DNA of 42,904 nucleotides from Solirubrobacterales bacterium (GTDB lineage: Bacteria > Actinomycetota > Thermoleophilia > Solirubrobacterales > 70-9): contig WHSW01000008.1 of assembly GCA_009379895.1 (NCBI GenBank), positions 1 through 42,904 of the forward strand. Reading direction: 5' to 3'. Both the position numbers and the translations under genes were made by a program. Positions 7,519-16,266 of the stretch are shown in pieces. The notes beneath the pieces were generated by a model. The model made no database searches. It was not told the DNA's origin and saw only the letters and a list, made by a program, of their open reading frames with translations. How positions within the stretch are numbered: the stretch's first letter is position 1; each line of letters opens with the position of its first letter.

Positions 7519-8172
7519 ATGGTCAGACGCTCGCCGCGAGGGCCGACCGAATCGCAACGAGCGACCGAACCGCAACCGCTGACCGAGCTCCCGGTGCTCG
7601 GTGCTCCGCGCCGCGAGCGCGCCGACGCGGCGCGCAACCGCGGCCGCGTCCTGCGCGCCGCGCGGCGGCTGTTCTCGGAGCATGGGGTCGAGAACGTCAC
7701 CATGGAGCAGGTCGCGCGGGCCGCGGGGGTGGGCAAGGGCACCGTCTTTCACCGCTTCGGTGACCGTTCGGGGCTCGCGCTGGCCCTGCTCGACGACGGT
7801 GAGCGTGAGCTGCAGGAGGCGATCCTCCGCGGACCGCCGCCGCTCGGCCCCGGGGCCCCGGCCGCCGACCGTCTGCGGGCGTTCCTCGACGCCCTTCTCG
7901 AGCTGACCGCCGACGGGGCGGAGCTGCTGATCGCGGCCGACAGTGGCCGGCCGGGCGCTCGCTATGCGACCGGCGCCTACGCCGCCTGGCACCAGCACAT
8001 CGCCCAACTCGTCACCGAGCTCCGGCCGCGAGCCGACGCGGCGCTCTGCGCTCACCTGATCCTCGCGCCGCTGGCCGCCGAGCTCGTCGACCACCTCGAG
8101 CGGAACGTCGGCGTCGAGCGCGCACGTCTGCGCCGCGCCGTGGGCGAGCTCGCGGACCGGCTCACCCGCTGA
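7519..8172 (+). CDS. TetR/AcrR-family transcriptional regulator
   Basis: The 217-residue protein has a disordered 35-residue N-terminal extension. The TetR HTH follows at about residues 37-95 (RNRGRVLRAARRLF, VTMEQVARAAGVGKGTVFHRF), then a helical ligand-binding domain. ATG 7519 is in frame, and no Shine-Dalgarno stands out. The divergent DMT transporter and the twin palindromes between the two genes suggest that it represses both until a small molecule, probably the transporter substrate, binds. The C-terminal domain is too variable to predict the ligand. Confidence 0.9.
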   Translation: MVRRSPRGPTESQRATEPQPLTELPVLGAPRRERADAARNRGRVLRAARRLFSEHGVENVTMEQVARAAGVGKGTVFHRFGDRSGLALALLDDGERELQEAILRGPPPLGPGAPAADRLRAFLDALLELTADGAELLIAADSGRPGARYATGAYAAWHQHIAQLVTELRPRADAALCAHLILAPLAAELVDHLERNVGVERARLRRAVGELADRLTR

Positions 8173-8199
8173 CCGCGCGTCCCGCCCCGATGGCCCCGC

Positions 8200-9390
8200 T
8201 CAGCAGCCCAGCGCTCGCGCGATCACCATCTGCTGGATCTCGTCGGTGCCCTCGCCGATCGTGAGGATCTTGGCGTCGCGGTAGAAGCGGCAGACGGGGT
8301 ACTCCTCGATGTAGCCGTAGCCGCCGTGGATCTGGACCGCCTCCTCGGTCGCGCGCACGGCCAGCCGCCCGGTGATCAGCTTCGCCTGCGCGGCGGTGAG
8401 CGTGAACGACTCGCCCGCGTCCTTCTCCAGCGCCGCGCGGTGGGTGAGCAGGCGGGCCGCCTCGATCTGGGCCGAGAGGTCGGCGATCTTGGCCTGGATC
8501 GCCTGGAACTTGGAGATCGGCCGCCCGAAGGCGCGGCGCTCCTTGGCGTAGGCGATCGCCTCGTCGAGCGCGCCCTGCGCGAGCCCGACGCCCATCGCCG
8601 CGACCCCGATTCGCCCGCCGTCGAGGATGTGGAGGAAGTTCTTGAAGCCGTCGCCGCGCCGGCCGAGCAGGTTGGCCTCGGGCACGCGGCAGTCGGCGAA
8701 CGCGAGCGGCCGGGTGTCGGACGCGTTCCAGCCCATCTTGCGGTAGGGCTCGCCGGGCTCGTAGCCCGGGGTGCCGTTCGGGACCAGGATGTTCGAGATC
8801 TCGCGCCGGCCCTGCGAGGCGGAGCCGAGCCGCGCCGCTGTTGAGGCGCCTTGTTCCTCGGCGGAGTCGGTGAGCGCGGTGATCGTCACGCAGCCCGAGA
8901 TCTCGGTGCCCGCGTTGGTGATGAACTGCTTTGCCCCGTCGATCACCCACTCGGCTTCGTCGAGGCGTGCGCGGGTGCGCGTCGCCCCGGCGTCCGAGCC
9001 CGCCTCGGGCTCGGTGAGCCCGAAGGCGGCGAGGCGCTCTCCGGCGCACAGCGTCGGCAGCCACTCGTCCTTCTGCGCGTCGCTGCCCCAGAGATAGATC
9101 GGCATCGTCCCCAGCGAGGTGTGCGCGGCGAGCGTGATGCAGACCGAGGAGTCGACCCGGGCGAGCTCCTCGACGCAGAGCGCGTAGGAGAGCGTGTCGG
9201 CGCCGCCACCGCCGTAGCGCTCCGGGAAGGGGATTCCCATCAGGCCGAGCTCGCCGAGCTTTCCGACCAGCTCGTAGGGAAAGGATTTGGTGCGGTCGAG
9301 CTGCTCGGCGACGGGCGCAACCTCGGCGCGCGCGAACTCGCGCACGGTGTCGCGCAGCAGGCGCTGGGTGTCGGTGAGCTCGAAGTTCAT
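8200..9390 (-). CDS. Acyl-CoA dehydrogenase
   Basis: This 396-residue FAD flavoprotein is of normal length. Family motifs run in order: LTEPEAGSD (125-133), FITNAG, the YRKMGWNASDTRPL segment of short/branched-chain enzymes, YAKERRAFGRPI, QIHGGYGY, and the C-terminal EGTDEIQ, whose Glu is the usual catalytic base. It forms an alpha,beta double bond in acyl-CoA and passes electrons to ETF, here encoded at 18679-20448. Start ATG 9390 is where homology begins. An extra stretch at about 176-194 (SAEEQGASTAARLGSASQG) interrupts the usual ITAxTGxxxxxxEISNxxVP region. Chain-length preference is not readable, but isobutyryl- or butyryl-CoA fits the mutase nearby. Confidence 0.93.
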   Translation of the reverse strand: MNFELTDTQRLLRDTVREFARAEVAPVAEQLDRTKSFPYELVGKLGELGLMGIPFPERYGGGGADTLSYALCVEELARVDSSVCITLAAHTSLGTMPIYLWGSDAQKDEWLPTLCAGERLAAFGLTEPEAGSDAGATRTRARLDEAEWVIDGAKQFITNAGTEISGCVTITALTDSAEEQGASTAARLGSASQGRREISNILVPNGTPGYEPGEPYRKMGWNASDTRPLAFADCRVPEANLLGRRGDGFKNFLHILDGGRIGVAAMGVGLAQGALDEAIAYAKERRAFGRPISKFQAIQAKIADLSAQIEAARLLTHRAALEKDAGESFTLTAAQAKLITGRLAVRATEEAVQIHGGYGYIEEYPVCRFYRDAKILTIGEGTDEIQQMVIARALGC

Positions 9391-9408
9391 TCGAGGAAGC
9401 GCCGATCG

Positions 9409-9441
9409 CGTGCTCCGCCTCGCGTCCGCCGCGGTCGGGTC
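9409..9441 (-). repeat. Interspersed GC-rich repeat, copy 3
   Basis: This 33-nt stretch on the minus strand matches the core of the two 57-nt repeats at 13591-13704 with about three mismatches, including the shared GCGGCGGACGCG and GCGGAGCACG. It lies in the gap between the HxlR gene and acyl-CoA dehydrogenase. In-frame translation would give the same DPxAADAxRST peptide. Confidence 0.65.
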
Positions 9442-9467
9442 GGCTTCGCCTCGCAGCTTACGGCCGA

Positions 9468-9497
9468 GCCCGCACCGCTCGCTCCCTACGTGCGGGC
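9468..9497. repeat. Hairpin at the HxlR gene 3' end
   Basis: GCCCGCAC (9468-9475) pairs perfectly with GTGCGGGC (9490-9497) around a 14-nt loop. It overlaps the last codons of the HxlR gene (stop at 9486) and could attenuate read-through into acyl-CoA dehydrogenase. There is no U-tract. Confidence 0.35.
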
Positions 9498-9971
9498 CGG
9501 CTCCGCTCGACGGCGCGTCTCGGGCGGCGCGCCCGGGCCGTACTCGGCGCGTGCGTCGCGCACCTCGAGGGGCTTGCCGCAGCGCCGGCAGATGCGGCGG
9601 TCGTCGACCTCTCCACCGCAGCCCTTGTGCACGATCACCATCGGCGGGCCGTCCGCGCCGGCGAGGTGGCGGTCGCCCCAGTGCAGCAGCGAGACCATCA
9701 CCGGCCACAGGTCGAGCCCCTTCTCGGTGAGGAAGTACTCGTAGCGCGCCGGACGCTCCTGATACGGGCGCTTCTCGAGGATTCCCTCGTCGACCAGCCA
9801 CCCGAGGCGGGTCGAGAGGACGTTGCGGGCGATCCCCAGGCTCTCCTGCAGCTGGTCGAAGCGGCGCCGCCCGTTGAACACGTCGCGGATCACGAGCAGG
9901 GTCCAGCGCTCGCCGAGCACCTCCAGGGTGCGGGCGATCGAACACGTCTGGTCGTACTCGCGGCCCAGCAT
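9486..9971 (-). CDS. HxlR-family winged-helix regulator with Cys-rich tail
   Basis: The 161-residue protein opens with REYDQTCSIARTLEVLGERW, the HxlR signature with its conserved Cys. The winged helix follows (LVIRDVFNGRRRFDQLQESL, then LSTRLGWLVDEGILEKRPYQ). After about residue 115 comes a tail with KGCGGE and ICRRCGK that resembles a small zinc ribbon. HxlR proteins sense electrophiles, redox state or small ligands and often regulate a neighbouring gene. ATG 9971 is preferred over an in-frame TTG at 10007 because family homology starts there. Two GTTGC/GCAAC palindromes lie upstream. Acyl-CoA dehydrogenase follows on the same strand and could be a target. Confidence 0.9.
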   Translation of the reverse strand: MLGREYDQTCSIARTLEVLGERWTLLVIRDVFNGRRRFDQLQESLGIARNVLSTRLGWLVDEGILEKRPYQERPARYEYFLTEKGLDLWPVMVSLLHWGDRHLAGADGPPMVIVHKGCGGEVDDRRICRRCGKPLEVRDARAEYGPGAPPETRRRAEPART

Positions 9972-9992
9972 GAGTGTGATTGTCGCACATAT

Positions 9993-10009
9993 AGTTGCAT
10001 CAAGCAACT
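9993..10009. promoter_or_regulatory. HxlR-type palindromic operator 1
   Basis: AGTTGC (9993-9998) and GCAACT (10004-10009) form a perfect inverted repeat around ATCAA, 22 bp before the HxlR start. The half-site is repeated in the next palindrome. Confidence 0.65.
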
Positions 10010-10020
10010 GAGCCTGCTAC

Positions 10021-10040
10021 GTTGCGTTTCGTCATGCAAC
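10021..10040. promoter_or_regulatory. HxlR-type palindromic operator 2
   Basis: GTTGC (10021-10025) and GCAAC (10036-10040) form a second inverted repeat with a 10-nt spacer, using the same half-site as operator 1. Both lie between the HxlR gene and the divergent small ORF/thioesterase pair. Confidence 0.5.
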
Positions 10041-10108
10041 CGAAGCTGCGCAGGCGAACCGAGACCGAGCTCCGCTCGCCCGCCGCGCCGAACCGAAGGA
10101 GGCCGCAG

Positions 10109-10234
10109 GTGATCAGCCTCGTCCCGACCGAGATCGTTGAGTTGCCCCGCCTCGAGGTCGAGCTGACCAACGAGGAGATCCTCGCCGACCTGCTCTATCC
10201 CGAGCCGCTCCCGCGCCCACAGGGGCCGCGGTGA
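10109..10234 (+). CDS. Small unknown protein, 41 aa, coupled to thioesterase
   Basis: GTG 10109 is preceded 6 nt earlier by the strong Shine-Dalgarno AAGGAGG (10096-10102). The 41-residue product is acidic in its centre and ends with a Pro-rich tail (EVELTNEEILADLLYPEPLP). No family was recognised. The stop overlaps the GTG of the thioesterase (GTGA at 10231-10234), so the two are probably translated together. The frame is open further upstream to 9995, so a longer product from ATG 10034 (67 aa) is possible, but that start has no ribosome site. It may be a leader peptide or a real small protein. Confidence 0.5.
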   Translation: MISLVPTEIVELPRLEVELTNEEILADLLYPEPLPRPQGPR

Positions 10235-10767
10235 GCATGGCGAACCCCGCGGCGCCGGAGCTCGCCGAGCGCTCGCCGGGGGCGACCCGCACACGCCTCG
10301 TCACCTGGCAGGACCCGTCGCCCGCGGCCACGGCCGGGGCGCGGCTGGCGGGGCTCGACTACATGCGGGCGCTCGCCGCCGGCGAGCTGCCCCCGCCGCC
10401 GTTCGCGGTCCTGCTGCGGATCGCGCCCGTCGAGGTCGGCGAGGGCCGGGTCGTGTTCGAGGGCGAGCCCGGCGAGGAGCACTACAACCCGATCGGCACC
10501 GTCCACGGTGGCTACGCGTCGACGTTGCTCGACTCGGCGATCGGCTGCGCCGTGCACACCACGTTGCCCGCCGGCCATGCCTACGCGACCCAGACCCTGG
10601 AGGCCAAGTTCGTCCGCCCGATCACCCGCGAGACCGGCGCCGTGCGTTGCGAGGCGCAGGTGCTGTATCGGGGCGGGCGCCAGGCGACCGGCGAGGCACG
10701 GCTCTGGGACGTCGCGTCCAACCAGCTGCTCGCTCACGGCACCGGGACCTGCCTGATCATCTCCTGA
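10231..10767 (+). CDS. PaaI-family hotdog thioesterase
   Basis: The 178-residue protein has a hotdog fold with the PaaI signature HYNPIGTVHGGYASTLLD (about residues 88-105). The HGG turn and the Asp in LLDSAIG belong to the active site of this group. The N-terminal 50 residues are variable. PaaI-type enzymes hydrolyse acyl-CoA or aryl-CoA thioesters and often act as safety valves for free CoA, which fits the CoA-ester genes around it. GTG 10231 overlaps the stop of the small ORF; ATG 10237 is an alternative. The substrate is unknown. Confidence 0.9.
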   Translation: MSMANPAAPELAERSPGATRTRLVTWQDPSPAATAGARLAGLDYMRALAAGELPPPPFAVLLRIAPVEVGEGRVVFEGEPGEEHYNPIGTVHGGYASTLLDSAIGCAVHTTLPAGHAYATQTLEAKFVRPITRETGAVRCEAQVLYRGGRQATGEARLWDVASNQLLAHGTGTCLIIS

Positions 10768-10782
10768 CGCCGGGCGTCCCCG

Positions 10783-12234
10783 TCAGCCCCGCGCCAGATC
10801 CCGCGCGAGTCGGGTCAGCAGACGCACGCCGAAGCCGCTCGCGCCGTCGCCGACGTACTCGCGGCCGGTGTCCCAGGCGGTGCCGGCGATGTCGAGGTGC
10901 GCCCACGGGACCCCGTCGACGAAATGCTCCAGGAAGGCGGCGGCGGAGATCGTTGAGGCCTTGCGCTTCGCCGAGGAGTTGACCAGATCGGCGGCCTTCC
11001 CCTCGATCAACCGCCTGTGCTCGGGATGAAGCGGCAGGCGCCAGGCGAGCTCGCCGCTGCGCTCGGCGGCGCGCTCGACGGCCGCCGCCCACTCGTCGTC
11101 GTTGGAGATCAGCGCCGCGTGGGTCGAGCCGAGTGCGACCACCACGGCGCCCGTGAGCGTCGCCACGTCCACGATCCGCGCGGCGCCGAGGTCCCGCACG
11201 CAGTAGGTGAGCGCGTCGGCGAGGATCAGCCGGCCCTCGGCGTCGGTGTTGGTCACCTCGACCGTCTTGCCGTTGAGCTGGGTGATGATGTCTCCCGGCC
11301 GCATCGCCGCGCCGCTGGGCATGTTCTCGGTCGCCGGCAGGACGGCGACCAGGTCGAGCTCGAGCCCGAGCTCGGCGATCGCGGCCACCGTCTCGAGCAC
11401 GGCGGCCCCACCCGACATGTCCATCTTCATCTCGTGCATGCGGGCGGCCGGCTTGATCGAGATCCCGCCGCTGTCGAAGGTCACCGACTTGCCGACCAGC
11501 CCGATCCGCTCGCCGCCGCCGCCACCCGCGTAGCGCAGCGTGATCAGCCGGGGCTCGACCGCGGAGCCCGCCGAGACGGCCGCCAGCCCGCCCATCCCCC
11601 GCCCGGCGATCGCGGCGCGGTCGAGAACCTCGACCTCGACCGCGTCGTGGGCGGCGGCGAGCTCGGTGGCGCGCGCCGCGAGCGCCGCGGGGTCGAGCTC
11701 GTTGGCGGGCAGGTCCTGCAGCCCGCGCGCCCGGTTGGCGGCGCTCGCGACGATCAGGGCGGCACTGGCCTCGGGCTCGATCCGCGCCGCATCGGCCCCC
11801 GGCCCCGCCAGCACCAGCCGCTCGACCTGGCCCGCGGGCGAATCCTCGGATCCCTGCGAGCGGTAGCGGTCGAAGCGGTAGCTCGTGAGCACGGTGCCCT
11901 CCACGAGCGCCGCGGCGTGCTCGGGCCCCGAGCCGTCGGGCAGCCACCAGGCGAGCGTGCGAGCGCCGAGCGAGGCGGCGCGCTTGCCCGCCACCGCGGC
12001 GGCGACGCGAAGTCGCTCGGCGTCGAGGTCGGAGCGCTCGCCGACGCCGACCGCCAGCACCCGCCGGGGGGTCCCCGGGTAGAGCAGCGTCGCCGCCTTG
12101 GGCTCGCCCTTCGCGTCGTCGGCACCGGGAGCGTCGCGGAGGCCGTCGGGCAGCTCGTCACCCTCGGCCAGGGCGACCGCGACCAGGCCCGCGTCGAGCT
12201 CGTCCAGGCGCGAATCGACCAGCTCGAGCTCCAC
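10783..12234 (-). CDS. pepA: Leucyl aminopeptidase (M17)
   Basis: The 483-residue protein has the two-domain M17 layout. A variable N-terminal domain is followed by a catalytic domain with [17 protein letters not shown] (Lys and Asp ligands), [11 protein letters not shown] and the family signature NTDAEGRL. All metal ligands and the catalytic Arg of NTDAEGR appear intact. M17 enzymes are cytoplasmic hexameric dizinc or dimanganese exopeptidases that release N-terminal Leu and similar residues in peptide turnover. Start GTG 12234 lies exactly 7 nt after a TAGACT box on the minus strand, so the transcript is probably leaderless. It is convergent with the thioesterase gene and divergent from the thiolase gene. 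Confidence 0.95.
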   Translation of the reverse strand: MELELVDSRLDELDAGLVAVALAEGDELPDGLRDAPGADDAKGEPKAATLLYPGTPRRVLAVGVGERSDLDAERLRVAAAVAGKRAASLGARTLAWWLPDGSGPEHAAALVEGTVLTSYRFDRYRSQGSEDSPAGQVERLVLAGPGADAARIEPEASAALIVASAANRARGLQDLPANELDPAALAARATELAAAHDAVEVEVLDRAAIAGRGMGGLAAVSAGSAVEPRLITLRYAGGGGGERIGLVGKSVTFDSGGISIKPAARMHEMKMDMSGGAAVLETVAAIAELGLELDLVAVLPATENMPSGAAMRPGDIITQLNGKTVEVTNTDAEGRLILADALTYCVRDLGAARIVDVATLTGAVVVALGSTHAALISNDDEWAAAVERAAERSGELAWRLPLHPEHRRLIEGKAADLVNSSAKRKASTISAAAFLEHFVDGVPWAHLDIAGTAWDTGREYVGDGASGFGVRLLTRLARDLARG

Positions 12235-12241
12235 GGCGGCG

Positions 12242-12247
12242 AGTCTA
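12242..12247 (-). promoter_or_regulatory. -10 box (TAGACT) of pepA, leaderless
   Basis: TAGACT on the minus strand ends 7 nt before the GTG start, the spacing expected for an actinobacterial leaderless transcript. Confidence 0.6.
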
Positions 12248-12267
12248 TAAAGCGCCTCCGCTTGGGC

Positions 12268-12312
12268 TCGCTGAAGGATTCGGTACCCCAGAGCGACCCA
12301 ATCCTTCAGCGA
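12268..12312. repeat. Long inverted repeat between pepA and thiolase
   Basis: TCGCTGAAGGATT (12268-12280) and AATCCTTCAGCGA (12300-12312) are perfect 13-bp arms. After one mismatch, GGT/ACC extends the stem inward by 3 bp. It lies between divergent genes, so it is not a terminator of either one. It could be an operator or a structured 5' leader of the thiolase transcript. Confidence 0.75.
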
Positions 12313-12392
12313 ACCGGTTCGACGGGTCGCCCACTAGCATCCCGACGAGAACCCTCCGCGGCCCGCCGGGCCGCCTCGGAACGAAAGGACAC

Positions 12393-13575
<1,183 letters not shown>

Positions 13576-13581
13576 AGATAG

Positions 13582-14505
13582 ATGACCGAGCGTCCGGCCG
13601 CAGACCCGCCGGCGGCGGACGCGAAGCGGAGCACGTCGGCGGCAGGTCGTCCCGCCGTAGACCCGCCGGCGGCGGACGCGAAGCGGAGCACGTCGGCGGC
13701 AGGTATCGAAGGCCGCGAAGCGGCCTTCTTCGATCTCGATCGGACGCTGATCGCGGGGTCGTCGGGGCTGCCGTGGGCCCGCGCGGCGGCCAAGGCGGGG
13801 CTGATCGGCCGCGGCCAGATGCTGCGCTGGGGCCTCGATGCGCTGCGGTTTCGGCTCCGCGGCGCCACCGACGAGGCGACCGAGAAGCTGCTCTCGGAGG
13901 TCAAGGCGGTGTTCCAGGGAACCTCGGCCCGCCAGCTCGAGCGGCTCGCGCCCGAGGTCCTGGTCGGGTTGCTGCCGCGGATCTACCCCGAGATGCTGGC
14001 GGAGGTCTATGCCCACCAGGACGCGGGCCGACCCACCTTCATCGTCAGCGCCGCCGGCGACGAGCTCGTCCAGCTGCTGGCTCGCATCCTCTACATGGAC
14101 GGAGGGATCGGGACCAGGTACGAGATCGGCGACGACGGGTTGTTCACCGGCGAGCTGGGCGGGGCGTTCATGTACGGCGAGGGCAAGGTGGAGGCGATGC
14201 GCCGGTTCGCCGACGACCACGGCATCGACCTCGACGCCTCGTTCGCCTACTCGGACTCGGCCTCGGACCTGCCGATGCTGCGCGCGGTCGGCCAGCCGGT
14301 GGTCGTCAATCCCGACGATGGCCTGGCGCGGATCGCGCGCGAGCGGGGTTGGCGGGTGATGCGCTTCGAGAAGCTCGGGCGGCGGCTGGCGCTGGCCGCC
14401 TTCAGCGTGGTCCTGGTCGGCCTGGGCATCCTCGGCAGGCATCGGATCGGAGGGTGGACCAGCGAGAGCTCGCGCTCGCGGGCATCGCGCGTCAGGCGGA
14501 GCTGA
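13582..14505 (+). CDS. HAD-IB family phosphatase (SerB-like) with repeated N-terminal peptide
   Basis: The 307-residue protein starts with two copies of a 19-residue peptide ([19 protein letters not shown]). These are encoded by the 57-nt repeats, are probably disordered, and are not part of the enzyme. The HAD domain begins at FFDLDRTLI (motif I, nucleophile Asp). It continues through FIVSAAGDE (motif II region) and KVEAMRRFA (Lys motif III) to [11 protein letters not shown] (acidic motif IV). HAD-IB members dephosphorylate phosphoserine or other small or lipid phosphates. A hydrophobic helix near residues 271-287 ([17 protein letters not shown]) may anchor the C-terminus in the membrane. 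It follows the thiolase by 6 nt. The substrate is unknown. Confidence 0.85.
   Translation: MTERPAADPPAADAKRSTSAAGRPAVDPPAADAKRSTSAAGIEGREAAFFDLDRTLIAGSSGLPWARAAAKAGLIGRGQMLRWGLDALRFRLRGATDEATEKLLSEVKAVFQGTSARQLERLAPEVLVGLLPRIYPEMLAEVYAHQDAGRPTFIVSAAGDELVQLLARILYMDGGIGTRYEIGDDGLFTGELGGAFMYGEGKVEAMRRFADDHGIDLDASFAYSDSASDLPMLRAVGQPVVVNPDDGLARIARERGWRVMRFEKLGRRLALAAFSVVLVGLGILGRHRIGGWTSESSRSRASRVRRS
13591..13704. repeat. 57-bp direct tandem repeat inside HAD gene
   Basis: Units 13591-13647 and 13648-13704 are identical at 55 of 57 positions, are in frame (19 codons each) and share the core GCGGACGCGAAGCGGAGCAC. A related copy lies at 9409-9441 on the other strand, so this is an interspersed element and not only a local slip duplication. 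Confidence 0.92.
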
Positions 14506-14580
14506 TCCGCGAGCGCGAGCGCCCGTGGGCGCACCTGCGCAGGCCAAGCTCCTAGGCCGGCTCCGCGCGCGGGCCGCGTC

Positions 14581-14586
14581 TAGACT
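14581..14586 (+). promoter_or_regulatory. -10 box (TAGACT) of the mutase large-subunit gene
   Basis: TAGACT ends exactly 7 nt before ATG 14594, as at pepA, prfA and the small-subunit gene. A leaderless transcript is likely, giving the mutase its own promoter downstream of the HAD gene. Confidence 0.6.
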
Positions 14587-14593
14587 CCCGGCA

Positions 14594-16251
14594 ATGGCGG
14601 TCGAGCCCGACGCACGGCGCCGCGCCCATCAGTGGCGCTCGGACCTCTACGCCCGTACCCCCGAGCGCGACGCCCCCTTTACGACCATCTCGGGCCACGA
14701 GATCGAGCCCCTCTACACCGACGAGGACCTCGAGGGCTTCGACTACGCCGAGCGCCTCGGCCACCCCGGCGAGTTTCCCTTCACCCGCGGGATCTATCCC
14801 TCGATGTACCGGGGGCGGCTGTGGACGATGCGCCAGTTCGCGGGCTTTGGCACCGTCGAGGAGACCAACGAGCGCTTTCGCTACCTCTTAGAGCACGGCC
14901 AGACGGGCCTCTCGACCGCCTTTGACATGCCGAGCCTGATGGGCCTTGACTCCGATCACCCGCGCTCTGCGGGCGAGGTCGGGGTCGAGGGGGTGGCGCT
15001 CGACACCGTCGACGACATGCAGACCCTGTTCGCCGGCATCCCCCTCGACGAGGTGACCGTCTCGATGACGATCAACGCCCCGGCGGCGATCGTCTTGGCC
15101 TTCTACGTGGTCGCCGCCTCCGAGAACGGGATCTCCGCCGAGCGCTTGGGGGGCACGATCCAGACCGACATCTTAAAGGAGTACATCGCCCAGAAGGAGT
15201 GGTGCTTTCCGATCGATCCGGCGATGCGCCTGTGCACCGACATGCTCGAGTGGTGCGCGGCCGAGATGCCGCGCTGGCACCCGATCTCGATCTCGGGCTA
15301 TCACATCCGCGAGGCCGGCTCGACCGCCGCCCAGGAGCTCGCCTTCACGCTCAAGGACGGCCTCACCTACGTCGAGCAGGCCCTCGCGCGGGGCCTGGAC
15401 GTCGATGCCTTCGCCCCCCGCCTGTCGTTCTTCTTTAACGCCCACATCGACTTCTTCGAGGAGATCGCCAAGTACCGCGCCGCGCGCCGGATCTGGGCGC
15501 GCGAGATGCGCGACACCTTCGGCGCCACCGATGAGCGCTCGCAGATGATGCGCTTTCACACCCAGACGGCCGGGGTCTCGCTGACCGCCCAGCAACCCCA
15601 GGTAAACATCGTGCGCACCGCGATCGAGGCGCTGGCGGGGGTGCTGGGCGGGACCCAGAGCCTGCACACCAACTCCTATGACGAGGCGCTGGCGCTGCCG
15701 ACCGCCGACGCCGTGCGGATCGCGCTGCGCACCCAGCAGGTGATCGCCCACGAGTCGGGGGTCACCAACACCGCCGACCCTTTGGGCGGCTCCTACTTCG
15801 TCGAGAAGCTCACCGACGAGCTCGAGGCGCAGGCCTATGACTACTTTCGGCGCATCGACGAGCTCGGGGGGATGGTCGAGGCCGTCAAGACCGGCTTTCC
15901 CCAGCGCGAGATCGCCGACGCCGCGTTTACCTACCAGCGCGAGGTCGACCGCGGCGAGCGGATCGTCGTCGGCGTCAACGACTACCGCACCGCCGGCGAC
16001 GAGCTGACCGAGCTGCACGCCCCGACCCCGCCGCCGAGACCCGCCAGCGCGAGCGCCTGGCGCGCACCAGGGCCGACCGAGACCAGGCCAGCGTCGACGC
16101 CCGCCTCGCCGAGCTGCGGGCGGCCGCCGCGAGCGACGCCAACCTGATGGAGCCCCTGCTGGGCGCCGCGCGCGCTCGGGCATCGGAGGGCGAGATCGTC
16201 GCGGCGCTGCAGGATGTCTTCGGCACCTACACCGAGCAGCCGGTGTTCTGA
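14594..16251 (+). pseudogene. icmA: Acyl-CoA mutase large subunit (isobutyryl-CoA mutase-like), frameshift near 3' end
   Basis: ATG 14594 to about 16020 encodes the catalytic TIM barrel of a B12-dependent mutase ([38 protein letters not shown] with the active-site His at 237, [13 protein letters not shown]). The frame then breaks. Adding one C to the CCCC run near 16020-16023 restores [17 protein letters not shown] through EIVAALQDVFGTY to TGA at 16249-16251, in all 552 residues, close to IcmA of Streptomyces (about 566). F82 and Q200 occupy the positions of MCM Tyr89 and Arg207. Phe/Gln there marks isobutyryl-CoA mutase, which interconverts isobutyryl- and n-butyryl-CoA. No B12 domain is present; it is encoded at 18199. 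Two TTA Leu codons occur. The frameshift may be a sequence error. Confidence 0.85.
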
Positions 16252-16266
16252 ACCTCCCCCGCCAGG

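Noticed and set aside
14461-14555. Second frame after the HAD gene with a charged helix ([23 protein letters not shown]).
   Set aside because: There is no start, ribosome site or family match, and the HAD frame already ends in a normal membrane-helix tail. It is probably a chance open frame.
14594-16251. TTA Leu codons as evidence for bldA-like control or recent transfer.
   Set aside because: Two TTA codons in the mutase and single ones in the kinase and LAL regulator are too few, and this lineage need not have bldA-type regulation.
14594-16251. Methylmalonyl-CoA mutase as the name of the large subunit.
   Set aside because: The Tyr89 and Arg207 positions are Phe and Gln, so the isobutyryl-type name was preferred, with doubt stated.
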